This document shows, one piece after another, positions 31,026-38,739 of a stretch of DNA of 44,483 bases. The notes under the pieces were generated by a model. That model ran no database searches. It was not told where the DNA came from and saw nothing but the letters and a program-made list of their open reading frames with translations. The position numbers and the translations under genes were made by a program. Source of the stretch: Coriobacteriaceae bacterium (lineage in GTDB: Bacteria > Actinomycetota > Coriobacteriia > Coriobacteriales > Eggerthellaceae); the NCBI GenBank assembly GCA_004555335.1, contig SFII01000002.1:1-44483 (forward strand), given 5' to 3'. Each line of letters begins with the position of its first letter. The stretch's first letter is position 1.

Positions 31026-34000
31026 ATGTCGGAAATCATGGAAGACATTGCATATCTATCACAGGAAATCGGACCGCGTCCTGCTGGCACCGAAGAAGAG
31101 CAGCAGGCTGCGCTCTACATTTCCGACACGCTGAAGAACAGAACCGGTTTCGAGACGTCAATCGAGGAGTTCGCCTGCAATTCCAAGCCGGATCTGGTGA
31201 AGGTGGTGCTCTGCGTCCTTGCGATTATCGTAAGCATCACCGCGATGATCGTTGATTTCGCGGTTATCCCCGCGATCTTGATCGGTATCCTGTGCGCGGT
31301 CCTATACGTTCCCGAGGCTCTTGGGCGACCCCTGCTTTCCCGCGCGCTTTCCCGTGGGGTCAGCCAGAACGTGGTGAGCAAGTACCAGCCTGCCGCGAGG
31401 AGCTCCAGGCGTTCCCGCAAGGTCGTGCTCGTTGCGAGTTATGACAGCGGGAAGATCCAGAAGGAATTGGGTGCTTCGGGAATCCTTCCCGTGCTCGAAA
31501 TCGCAAGCTTGGTCGGTATGGTGGCGATCCCCATTCTCTGGATTGCCCGTGCGGCTTTCGGCATGGAAGCTTCCGGCCCTGCGCTGATCGCATGGAATGC
31601 AATCACCATCATCGCGCTCGTGCTCGCCCTGTTCCCCGTCATCTTCTTCATCATGCATCAGGTGGCGCAGTATAACGAGGCCGCGAATTGCAATGCTGCA
31701 TCCGTTGCGGCGATGATCGAGGTTGCCCAGCGTATTGCGAACACCCCTGCGGTTGCCGCAAAGCCCGACGAGTCGGTGCGCATCCATGGCGAAGAAGCCG
31801 CCCGTGCAGAGGGGCTCGTGCCGGAAGGGGCGAGCATCGAGTATGCTGCCGCGCCGACAGGAACCGACGCACCCGAATCTTCCCCCGTCCAGACCCCCGC
31901 TGTCGCCGAAGAACCTGCAGCCGATGACTCCGTGCAGGCAGGCGGGACCGAGAGCTTCGTGTATCTGAACGATCAGGCGGGCTGGCCCCAGGAATATTCC
32001 TATACCCGTCCAACCGATAAGGAACCCGAAGCAGAACCCGAAGCGAAGGACGATTCCCTTCCCGAGTGGTATGTCGCAGCGCAGGCGAAAGCCCATCGCC
32101 CCGCCGATACCGGTGCCCCCGTGCGCCGTTCCCGCTTCGCATCCGCACTGGATGCTGCAGTGGAAACGAGCCATCAGCGTGCCCAGGAAGCGGCGGCTGC
32201 CCAGCAGGCGGCACACGAGGCTGCGCTCGCGAGCGCCTTCGAGGCTGCCCGAGCCGCCTCCCGCCCCGAGCCTTTCGCCCCCGCCGTGCAAGCGGCCGCA
32301 ACGCCTGCATCCGCCGAACGCGTCGAAGTGGAATACGAGGAGGCCTTCCCCGCGACCGCGGTCGAACCCGAACCCGTCATCGCCGAATCCGACCTTCCCG
32401 GCGATTCCGTTCCCACCCAGCCTGCGTCAAGGATGAACTCCCTGGCGGCATTGGCCCAGCAGGCGGTAGAGGATGCTATCGCGAATGGCGAGGATCCCAG
32501 CACCTTCGTTCCGGAGCCCGCACCTGCGCCCGAGCCCGAAATGGAGGTAGAGCCGGCTTCTCCCGAGGGAGACCAGCCCGCCCTCTCCGAGCAGGATGAG
32601 CCTGTCGTTTCCCAATCCGAGATGGAATCCGTGCAGGCGCCGGAAGAGCAGTCCGAGCATATTTCCGCGGAGGAGCCCCAACAGGCTTCCGGGGCAGAGG
32701 ATGCTCCCGAGGCCGAACCCGGGCAGGCTGCTGGCGGCACCGTTGCCATTCCGTGTATCGATGTGAGCGAGTTGCGCCGCGATGCTGCCCGTGCGCGTGC
32801 ATCCCAGCCTGTTCAGTCCCAATCTGCCGAGCAGGTACCCGCTAATCCCGCAATCGAGCTGCCTGTAATCGAAGTGCGGCCCGAAGCCGATCATGCGAAG
32901 CGCAATCCCCTGCTCGACTCCCCCGAAATGGTTGCCGACCTGCCCCAGATCGATACGACTTTGCCCCAGCCTGCTCCTTTGGCAGGTGCGAATCCGTCGC
33001 TTTCCTCGCGCATCCCCCGCGTCAATCTGGATGCCTTCGGCATCTCCACTGCCGGAAATGCAGAGCCTTTGGATAACAAGCGTGCGGCGCTGCGCAACAC
33101 GATCCCCTCGCTGAGCGGATCGATCAGCTTCGAGCCCTCTGCAGAGGAGGGTGCCAACAACACGGTCAGCCGTACCGGATCCTTCAGCCCGGTCAGCATG
33201 TCCGGAAGCATCGGTCCTGTCGGCGATGAGCTGATCGAGGGTGTCGATCCCGAAGACATCTATGTGGACGATGCGGATGATTCCGATTACGCCGAGAACA
33301 CCACTGCTTCCGGTGCATATGCGGGTCCCGACTACATCGAGATGCCGGAATCCCGCATGTCCCGTTTCTTCGGCAAGTTCCGTCGCAAGAAGGACAAGGA
33401 AGCTGCAGCGGAGGAATCCGACAATCGCCGCCGCGCATCCCGCAATGGGGACGACGTCGACGAGTCGGCATGGGATGACGACTGGAATGGCGGTGCCTTC
33501 AGCAAGATGCGCGAAGCTGCTGCGGGATTCGGCAGGAAGAAGAATGCAGAAGAAGCCGCAGAACAGGCAGGATATCCCGAACCTGAAGGCGATGCGTACG
33601 AAGCGGATGGCATCCAGTCCGATTTCGATGCCGCCGAGGTCTCCGATCGAGTAGACGTTGGTGATGTCCTGCAGACGGAGGATACGACCGACAGTCTCGA
33701 GGAAGAAGCCCAGCCCCAGGAGTCTGCTCCCACCCCTTCCGTTAACAGCCTCGCCTCTTTCGTGAGCGAATTGGGTCTTGATGACCGATCCGCTGCCGAT
33801 GAAGTCGTTGAAGAGGAAGTGAAGCAGATAGAGGATTTCCATCTGAAGAATGTCGATGTCGAGGTTTGGTTCGTGGCTTTGGGTTCCGAATGTGCCGCTA
33901 ATGGCGGTTCGAGGGCTTTCTTCGAAGAGCACGCCGACGAGCTCAAGGGTGCCCTGATCGTGAACCTTGAAGGTTTGGGTGCCGGAGCGCTTTGCCAGGT

Positions 34001-34289
34001 CAGCCCCGAGGGACGTTTCGGTGCGAAGCCTGCAAGCCCCCGCCTGAAGCGACTCGTCAAGAAGGCCCAGAGGGTTTCCGGTGTGACCTTCACCGATGCG
34101 GCGATCCGTTGGAAGGATAGCATCGCATCCCTTGCTTTGAAGAAGGGCCTGCATGCCGTGACCCTCGCTGGCATCGAGAAGAAGAAACCCGCATACATGG
34201 GACAGGGCGACGACGTGATCGAGAATGTCGATGAGGAAACCCTGTATCGCCGCATCGAGTTCGTCGAGGCTCTGGTGCGTAACGCGTAG
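31026..34289 (+). CDS. Degenerate M28-type membrane peptidase-like protein with a ~690-residue low-complexity insertion
   Basis: A 1087-residue protein. Residues 1-50 (YLSQEIGPRPAGTEEEQQAALYISDTL) and the C-terminal 152 residues (VWFVALGSECAANGGSRAFFEEH, ALIVNLEGLGAG) match the start and end of M28 zinc-aminopeptidase folds. Four membrane segments lie at about 58-76, 78-97, 151-172 and 188-210. Between about 245 and 930 the chain is Ala/Pro/Glu/Ser-rich and low in complexity, apparently disordered. The expected zinc ligands look lost: the HxD motif is SYD (138-140), the GxND motif is NCN (221-223), the catalytic Glu-Glu is Glu-Cys (955-956), the later Asp is Glu982, and the final His is Ser in KDS. 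A catalytically dead, membrane-bound scaffold is the most likely reading. The start has a weak AAAGGTG site. It is followed by a strong terminator. Confidence 0.8.
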   Translation: MSEIMEDIAYLSQEIGPRPAGTEEEQQAALYISDTLKNRTGFETSIEEFACNSKPDLVKVVLCVLAIIVSITAMIVDFAVIPAILIGILCAVLYVPEALGRPLLSRALSRGVSQNVVSKYQPAARSSRRSRKVVLVASYDSGKIQKELGASGILPVLEIASLVGMVAIPILWIARAAFGMEASGPALIAWNAITIIALVLALFPVIFFIMHQVAQYNEAANCNAASVAAMIEVAQRIANTPAVAAKPDESVRIHGEEAARAEGLVPEGASIEYAAAPTGTDAPESSPVQTPAVAEEPAADDSVQAGGTESFVYLNDQAGWPQEYSYTRPTDKEPEAEPEAKDDSLPEWYVAAQAKAHRPADTGAPVRRSRFASALDAAVETSHQRAQEAAAAQQAAHEAALASAFEAARAASRPEPFAPAVQAAATPASAERVEVEYEEAFPATAVEPEPVIAESDLPGDSVPTQPASRMNSLAALAQQAVEDAIANGEDPSTFVPEPAPAPEPEMEVEPASPEGDQPALSEQDEPVVSQSEMESVQAPEEQSEHISAEEPQQASGAEDAPEAEPGQAAGGTVAIPCIDVSELRRDAARARASQPVQSQSAEQVPANPAIELPVIEVRPEADHAKRNPLLDSPEMVADLPQIDTTLPQPAPLAGANPSLSSRIPRVNLDAFGISTAGNAEPLDNKRAALRNTIPSLSGSISFEPSAEEGANNTVSRTGSFSPVSMSGSIGPVGDELIEGVDPEDIYVDDADDSDYAENTTASGAYAGPDYIEMPESRMSRFFGKFRRKKDKEAAAEESDNRRRASRNGDDVDESAWDDDWNGGAFSKMREAAAGFGRKKNAEEAAEQAGYPEPEGDAYEADGIQSDFDAAEVSDRVDVGDVLQTEDTTDSLEEEAQPQESAPTPSVNSLASFVSELGLDDRSAADEVVEEEVKQIEDFHLKNVDVEVWFVALGSECAANGGSRAFFEEHADELKGALIVNLEGLGAGALCQVSPEGRFGAKPASPRLKRLVKKAQRVSGVTFTDAAIRWKDSIASLALKKGLHAVTLAGIEKKKPAYMGQGDDVIENVDEETLYRRIEFVEALVRNA

Positions 34290-34314
34290 TGCGTTGGCTG
34301 CATAACCCGAAAAA

Positions 34315-34348
34315 GAAAGGACCTGCTTCGGCGGGTCCTTTCCTGTTT
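34315..34348 (+). terminator. Intrinsic terminator after the M28-like gene
   Basis: The arms GAAAGGACCTGC and GCGGGTCCTTTC form a 12-bp stem (one G-U) capped by a TTCG tetraloop, followed by CTGTTT. It lies 25 bp after the stop codon. Confidence 0.88.
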
Positions 34349-34453
34349 CAGAGTATTTCCAGGTAAAACGCGTTTTTTGGTGTTTCCTCCATCTGTCTTG
34401 GATGAAAGTTTCCGTTGTTTACTATCCGTTCATTTCGAAGGCGTTCGGATGGG

Positions 34454-34459
34454 TATAAT
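34454..34459 (+). promoter_or_regulatory. -10 element of the DUF5679 gene
   Basis: A perfect TATAAT lies about 75 bp before the start codon. No good -35 is visible at 16-18 bp. Confidence 0.5.
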
Positions 34460-34533
34460 ATCTTGCGCTGTCATGAAGAATCGATTGTCGGGCATGTGCG
34501 GAGCATGCCTGTTTGCGAGGGAATGAGGACGAA

Positions 34534-34686
34534 ATGGAAATCGAAGCATACTGCGTGAAGTGCAAGGCGAAGAAGGTCATGGTAGAGCCCAACGAAGGCC
34601 TGACCAAGAACGGTAAGCCTATCGTGAAGGGGAAGTGCCCCGACTGCGGCACCACCATCTGCCGTATCGGAGCTATCAAGAAATAA
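34534..34686 (+). CDS. Small zinc-ribbon protein, DUF5679 family
   Basis: A 50-residue protein, MEIEAYCVKCKAKKVMVEPN at the start, with two CxxC pairs: Cys7/Cys10 and Cys35/Cys38. These suit one zinc ion; an extra Cys43 follows. The pattern fits DUF5679, small proteins of unknown function. GAGG stands five bases before the ATG, and a perfect TATAAT and a UUCG-capped terminator bracket the gene, so it is very likely a real single-gene transcript. A nucleic-acid-binding or ribosome-linked role is plausible for such a small basic zinc ribbon but is not shown. Confidence 0.88.
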   Translation: MEIEAYCVKCKAKKVMVEPNEGLTKNGKPIVKGKCPDCGTTICRIGAIKK

Positions 34687-34713
34687 GCCTTCCAAACAAG
34701 GAGAGCAAGCATC

Positions 34714-34743
34714 AAAGCGACCCTTCGGGGTCGCTTTTCTTTT
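34714..34743 (+). terminator. Intrinsic terminator after the DUF5679 gene
   Basis: A 10-bp perfect stem AAAGCGACCC/GGGTCGCTTT has a TTCG tetraloop and is followed by TCTTTT, a strong U-tract. It lies 27 bp past the stop. Confidence 0.92.
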
Positions 34744-34896
34744 GCCGAATCGTTTAGGGTGCCGGGTTTCCAGGTGCGGGGTTACGCTGCGTTACGCTCT
34801 GCCCGCATTTGCTTGGAGAATGGTCCATATGCGTGCGTTGCTTGCCATGCCGATGGATTGATATCGATGAGATGGAAATGCTTCGCAGAGAATGGC

Positions 34897-34932
34897 GGGA
34901 AAAAGACGAACGCCGTCGTATGACGGCGTTCG
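34897..34932 (-). terminator. Intrinsic terminator after tRNA-Gly
   Basis: An 11-bp perfect stem CGAACGCCGTC/GACGGCGTTCG has a four-base loop, followed on the minus strand by TCTTTTTCC. It begins 10 bases beyond the tRNA-Gly 3' end. Confidence 0.9.
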
Positions 34933-34942
34933 GGTCTGTTTA

Positions 34943-35017
34943 TGGAGCGGGCAACGGGACTCGAACCCGCGAATGGTGGCTTGGGAAGCCACTGCCTTAC
35001 CACTTGGCTATGCCCGC
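34943..35017 (-). tRNA. tRNA-Gly (anticodon CCC)
   Basis: A 75-base cloverleaf with encoded CCA. The acceptor GCGGGCA pairs with TGCCCGC, the anticodon stem is GTGGC/GCCAC, the loop TTCCCAA gives anticodon CCC, and the T arm is CGGGTTCGAGTCCCG. It is a single gene with its own terminator, opposite in direction to its neighbours. Confidence 0.96.
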
Positions 35018-35068
35018 ATACACTGGATGATACCACACCCTGAAACGTAGGAATCCATTTTCTTCGCC

Positions 35069-35101
35069 AGGCTTTTGAGCGCATTTGCTCGGAGCCTTTT
35101 T
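35069..35101 (+). terminator. Terminator-like hairpin with no obvious upstream gene
   Basis: The arms AGGCT/AGCCT and GAGC/GCTC form a bulged hairpin followed by TTTTT on the plus strand. The preceding plus-strand gene already ends in a strong terminator at 34714-34743, so this may be the 3' end of an unannotated transcript or may be chance. Confidence 0.35.
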
Positions 35102-35234
35102 GGAAATCGCGGTATTCCTTCCGTGTTTCGTATCCATGGAAACCGTCCGTCTGCTCCGTTACATCTGTTAAACACCTACTAAAGCACTTGACTTTAGGAA
35201 TCCATCTTGGAAAATGAAGCTTGTCAAATAACCT

Positions 35235-35249
35235 ACCTAGTAACTAGGT
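35235..35249. promoter_or_regulatory. Perfect palindrome upstream of iscS, possible operator
   Basis: ACCTAG-TAA-CTAGGT is a perfect 6-3-6 inverted repeat ending 22 bp before the iscS start. It follows a TTGTCA and a TTGACT hexamer that could be -35 elements. A repressor of the Rrf2/IscR kind would fit functionally, but the motif is not a known consensus to me. Confidence 0.45.
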
Positions 35250-35271
35250 GAAAGCTGAGGAGCGCAAGGTC

Positions 35272-36501
35272 ATGAAGCAGATCTATCTGGATAATGCATC
35301 TACAACCCCCGTCCGTCCGGAAGTCCTAGAGGCGATGATTCCGTATTTCTCCGGAGAATTCGGCAATCCGTCTTCCATCTACCCCCTTGGACAGCGGGCG
35401 TCGAAAGCCGTCTCGCAAGCACGCGAGGATATCGCGGCTCTGATCGGGGCGAAACCCCAAGAGGTCTTCTTCACCTCAGGTGGGTCGGAAGCGGACAATT
35501 GGGCGCTCAAGGGCTACGCACGCGCCAACAGGAAGCGTGGGACCCACATCATCACAACGGCAATCGAGCATCACGCCATCCTGCATTCGTGCGAGGCGCT
35601 CGAACGCGAAGGTTTTCAGGTTACCTACCTTCCCGTAGGTAGCGACGGGCTCGTCGATCCCCAGGAGTTCGAATCGGCGATCCGGGAAGACACCATCCTT
35701 GCATCCGTCATGTTTGCCAATAACGAAATCGGAACGATCGAACCTATCGCGCGCTTGGCACAGATCGCGAAATCCCATGGAGTCGCCTTCCATACCGATG
35801 CGGTCCAGGCCTTCGCTCATGTTCCTATCGATGTCGATGAGCTGGGTGTCGATATGCTTTCCGCGAGCGCCCACAAGCTGAACGGTCCGAAAGGCGTGGG
35901 AATGCTCTATGTACGTAAAGGGATTCGCCTGGAAAACCTCATCGACGGCGGTCAGCAGGAACGCGGTAAGCGTGCCACAACGGAAAACGTTCCCGGAATC
36001 GTCGGTTTTGCGAAGGCGGCTCAGCTTGCCTTTGGGGAACTGGAAGGGGAAACCGCACGGCAGCGTGAACTGCGCGACCATGCGATCAGGCGCATTCTTA
36101 CGGAAATCCCCCATGCGAAGCTGAACGGGAGCTGGGAAAGCAGGCTCGCCAATAATGTGAACTTCTCGTTCGAGTTCATCGAGGGCGAAGGCATGCTGCT
36201 CCATCTGGCGGCGCGTGGTATCTGCGTTTCGAGCGGGAGCGCCTGTACTTCGGGAAGCCTCGATCCCAGCCATGTGCTCATCGCGATCGGCCTTCCCCAT
36301 GAGATCGCCCATGGTTCCCTGCGTATGACCTTGGGTCGCGATACGAGCTTGGACGATGTGGACTTCGCCATCGATTCCCTGAAGGCGACCTTGGAGAACC
36401 TGCGTGCGATGAGCCCCCTCTACGAGGATTACCGCAATGGCAGATACGAGGGAATCCTCGACGCTTGGAAAGCGAAGGGTATCGCGCATATCAGCGAATA
36501 G
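35272..36501 (+). CDS. iscS: Cysteine desulfurase (IscS/NifS type)
   Basis: This PLP enzyme removes sulfur from cysteine and passes it as persulfide to the scaffold IscU. The 409-residue protein starts MKQIYLDNASTTPVRPEV and carries the PLP lysine in SASAHKLNGPKG (about Lys202), NNEIGTIEP, and the loop cysteine in SSGSACTSGSLDPSHVL (about Cys325). The long extra C-terminus (about 385-409) is typical of class I desulfurases. The ATG at 35272 has GAGGAG about ten bases before it; a GTG 24 bases earlier has none and would overlap the palindrome. iscU follows after 133 bp, containing a small hairpin (about 36591-36615), so they form an Isc/Nif-type pair. Confidence 0.96.
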   Translation: MKQIYLDNASTTPVRPEVLEAMIPYFSGEFGNPSSIYPLGQRASKAVSQAREDIAALIGAKPQEVFFTSGGSEADNWALKGYARANRKRGTHIITTAIEHHAILHSCEALEREGFQVTYLPVGSDGLVDPQEFESAIREDTILASVMFANNEIGTIEPIARLAQIAKSHGVAFHTDAVQAFAHVPIDVDELGVDMLSASAHKLNGPKGVGMLYVRKGIRLENLIDGGQQERGKRATTENVPGIVGFAKAAQLAFGELEGETARQRELRDHAIRRILTEIPHAKLNGSWESRLANNVNFSFEFIEGEGMLLHLAARGICVSSGSACTSGSLDPSHVLIAIGLPHEIAHGSLRMTLGRDTSLDDVDFAIDSLKATLENLRAMSPLYEDYRNGRYEGILDAWKAKGIAHISE

Positions 36502-36634
36502 GCATGCCGGCACGCCGTATCCATGTCCTATGGGGAAAATGGAATGCGGCGAGTTGGACGAGAAGGGGATTCGAGGAGTAAAAAACCAATCGCCCAGCCT
36601 GCATCGGCAGGGGCGTTTCGAAAGGAAGCAAACC

Positions 36635-37099
36635 ATGGCAATGAATTATTCCGATGCTGTAATGGATCATTTCACCAACCCGCGCAACGTGGGGGAAATC
36701 GAGAATGCGAGCGGATGCGGTACCGTGGGCAACGCTGTCTGCGGGGATATCATGCGCATCTATCTCGATATCGACGACTCCGGTGTGATCAGGGATGCGA
36801 AGTTCAAGACCTTCGGCTGCGGTGCGGCGATCGCGACAAGCAGCATGGCAACCGAACTCGTGAAGGGCAAGACGGTGCAGGAGGCGCTGGAGGTTACGAA
36901 CAAGGCGGTGATGGAGGCGCTCGACGGCTTGCCCCCCGTGAAAGTCCACTGCTCCCTTTTGGCGGAAGAGGCGATCCATGCAGCGCTTTGGGATTATGCC
37001 GAAAAGAAGGGAATCAAGATCGAGGGTTTGGAAAAGCCCGTCCAGGACATCGGCGAACATTCCCACGTGGAAGTAGTGGAAGACGAATCAGAGCTGTAA
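36635..37099 (+). CDS. iscU: Fe-S cluster assembly scaffold IscU/NifU-like
   Basis: IscU builds a transient [2Fe-2S] cluster from iron and the sulfur supplied by IscS. The 154-residue protein has the three ligand cysteines in VGNAVCGD (Cys36), FGCGAA (Cys62) and VHCSLLAEEA (Cys106), with the conserved Asp38 after the first. The extra Cys28 (SGCGT) is not a usual ligand. The start MAMNYSDAVMDHFTNPRNVG is typical; AAAGGA precedes it by about nine bases. The C-terminal 30 residues are an acidic extension. It directly follows iscS on the same strand and is closed by a strong terminator. No iscA, hscA, hscB or fdx gene is nearby, so the system is minimal here. Confidence 0.95.
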   Translation: MAMNYSDAVMDHFTNPRNVGEIENASGCGTVGNAVCGDIMRIYLDIDDSGVIRDAKFKTFGCGAAIATSSMATELVKGKTVQEALEVTNKAVMEALDGLPPVKVHCSLLAEEAIHAALWDYAEKKGIKIEGLEKPVQDIGEHSHVEVVEDESEL

Positions 37100-37106
37100 G
37101 CGAACG

Positions 37107-37134
37107 AAAAGGCCTCCGGAAGGAGGCCTTTTCC
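37107..37134 (+). terminator. Intrinsic terminator after iscU
   Basis: A perfect 11-bp stem AAAAGGCCTCC/GGAGGCCTTTT has a GGAA loop, with its U-run inside the arm and continuing into CCTATG. It lies eight bases after the iscU stop. Confidence 0.9.
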
Positions 37135-37276
37135 TATGCTCATTCAGCGGAAAAACGCAAATCTTGTTGCAGAAATTGTGGATAGAGTGCTTCTTCGCGG
37201 TAATTTGCCATTCGTTCTTCCGTGTGAACCCCTTGCATTTAGTAAACTTGTCTGGTTTGAACACAAGGAGAATCCT

Positions 37277-38542
37277 ATGCCCAAATCAACGAGGAAGCAC
37301 GTCTCGAAGCGGGGGCGGGAAAAACAGGCGAACAGCCAGCAGGTCGGCTTCAAGCCCGCATACAATCCCACCCATGCGAAAAAGAGCTCCGGTGCCTCTA
37401 CAATGGATAGGGAGCGTATCGTCGCGGCGCAGGCGGGTGCAAGCCAAGCCAAGCAGCCTGCGAAGAAGAAGCGCCCCGTTCGGAAGGTGGTTCTCACCAT
37501 CCTGCTCGTATTGCTCGTACTTGCCCTGCTGGCAGGTGCTGCATTCGGTTTGTATGTGAACCAGATCAGCAACGCTATCAAGGTACAGGATCAGGAGCAG
37601 GCCGTCGCAATCGACGAGATGCTCACCCCCGTGGTTTCCGATGAGCCCTTCTACATGATGGTGATCGGCTCCGATAGCCGAAACGACGAATTCGGTCAGC
37701 GTTCCGATACCAATATTGTGGCGAGGATCGATCCGACGACGAATACGGTCACCCTCATCTCCATTCCCCGCGATACCGCCATCGATATCGATGGCAATGT
37801 GGAAAAGTTCAATACGGCATACAACTACAACGGTGCCCAGGGTGCCATCAAAGCCGCAAACGAGCTGCTGGGCGTCCAGATGTCCCACTATGTGGAAATC
37901 GACTTCTCCGGTCTGGTCGACCTGATCGATGAGGTCGGTGGCGTTGAAGTCGATGTTCCCATGAAGATCGAGGATGCGGACGCGGGCGGAAAATTGGAAG
38001 CGGGCGAGCAGACCCTCAATGGCGAGCAGGCGCTTGTGTTCGCAAGGTCCCGTTCGTATACCACCGGCGACTTCCAGCGCAGCGCGAACCAGAGGCTTTT
38101 GGTAGAAGCCTTCATCGAGAAGGTGCTGAGCATGCCTCCCGCGGATATCCCCGGTTTGGTGAAGCAGGCGGCCAAGTGCATTACCACCGATATGAGCCTG
38201 ACCGATATCATCGGGTATATCCAGAAATTCCAGGATGCCGATGGCCTGACGATCTACTCGGCGATGATCCCTTCGACGACAGCGGATTCCGATGGTGTGA
38301 GCTATGTGGTCTGCGATGTCGAAGCCTTGAAGGAGATGATGGCGGTCGTCAACGAGGGGGGCGATCCCTCCACGGTGGTTACCGACAACACCATCACTTC
38401 CAGCGAGGAAGCAGAGGCCCTGGGTGAAAGCGGTATTCCGATTTATGTGGAAACCGATATCGCCAATGGAACGATTCAAGCCGAAGAGGGCGACCAGGCA
38501 TCCGAAGGCGAGTGGATGGCTCCGGAAACCGAGCAGTTCTGA
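37277..38542 (+). CDS. LytR-CpsA-Psr (LCP) family cell-wall ligase
   Basis: LCP enzymes transfer polyprenyl-phosphate-linked glycopolymers to peptidoglycan, outside the membrane. The 421-residue protein has a basic cytoplasmic tail (1-69), one transmembrane helix (about 70-93) and an extracellular LCP domain. The LCP domain shows MVIGSDSRNDEFGQRSDT with Asp133 and Arg135, ISIPRDTAIDI with Arg166 and Asp167, and ALVFARSRSYTTGDFQRSANQR, all expected for pyrophosphate binding. An acidic, low-complexity C-terminal tail (about 375-421) ends it. AAGGAG stands six bases before the ATG at 37277; a longer frame from 37136 has none. The target polymer is not indicated. Confidence 0.93.
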   Translation: MPKSTRKHVSKRGREKQANSQQVGFKPAYNPTHAKKSSGASTMDRERIVAAQAGASQAKQPAKKKRPVRKVVLTILLVLLVLALLAGAAFGLYVNQISNAIKVQDQEQAVAIDEMLTPVVSDEPFYMMVIGSDSRNDEFGQRSDTNIVARIDPTTNTVTLISIPRDTAIDIDGNVEKFNTAYNYNGAQGAIKAANELLGVQMSHYVEIDFSGLVDLIDEVGGVEVDVPMKIEDADAGGKLEAGEQTLNGEQALVFARSRSYTTGDFQRSANQRLLVEAFIEKVLSMPPADIPGLVKQAAKCITTDMSLTDIIGYIQKFQDADGLTIYSAMIPSTTADSDGVSYVVCDVEALKEMMAVVNEGGDPSTVVTDNTITSSEEAEALGESGIPIYVETDIANGTIQAEEGDQASEGEWMAPETEQF

Positions 38543-38591
38543 TCGGAAGTATCGTCTGGAGTCTTGGATGCCGATCGAATCGGGGTTTTCC

Positions 38592-38621
38592 AAGAGCGGA
38601 TGCCTTTCTAGGCGGCTCTTT
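38592..38621 (+). terminator. Probable intrinsic terminator after the LCP gene
   Basis: The outer arms AAGAGC/GCTCTT and inner GCCT/AGGC are separated by a short bulge, followed by TTAC. It is 49 bp after the stop. The U-tract is short. Confidence 0.6.
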
Positions 38622-38636
38622 ACATGAATATCAGCT

Positions 38637-38664
38637 ATGTGCCATTCGCAAGCGAATGGCACAT
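38637..38664. promoter_or_regulatory. 28-bp perfect palindrome upstream of menD
   Basis: ATGTGCCATTCGC and GCGAATGGCACAT (13 bp each) flank AA, so all 26 paired positions match. It lies 75 bp before the menD start and has no U-tract after it, so an operator or mRNA structure is more likely than a terminator. Confidence 0.6.
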
Positions 38665-38739
38665 GCGTATTATCGAAACAGATACCGAACCGGGAAGATC
38701 CGGTAGGCATATCGGCATATGCTTGGGAAGGGTAGGGAA

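Noticed and set aside
32427..34154. A 575-codon open frame opposite the low-complexity part of the M28-like gene
   Set aside because: Low-complexity GC-rich coding DNA commonly leaves the opposite strand open; the peptide has no domain.
37061..37076. A CACGTG-centred sequence near the end of iscU as a fourth parS
   Set aside because: Only the central hexamer and a few flanking bases match the consensus; the outer arms differ at several positions.
38592..38735. A riboswitch upstream of menD
   Set aside because: The conspicuous structure is a simple palindrome. No known aptamer consensus was recognised.
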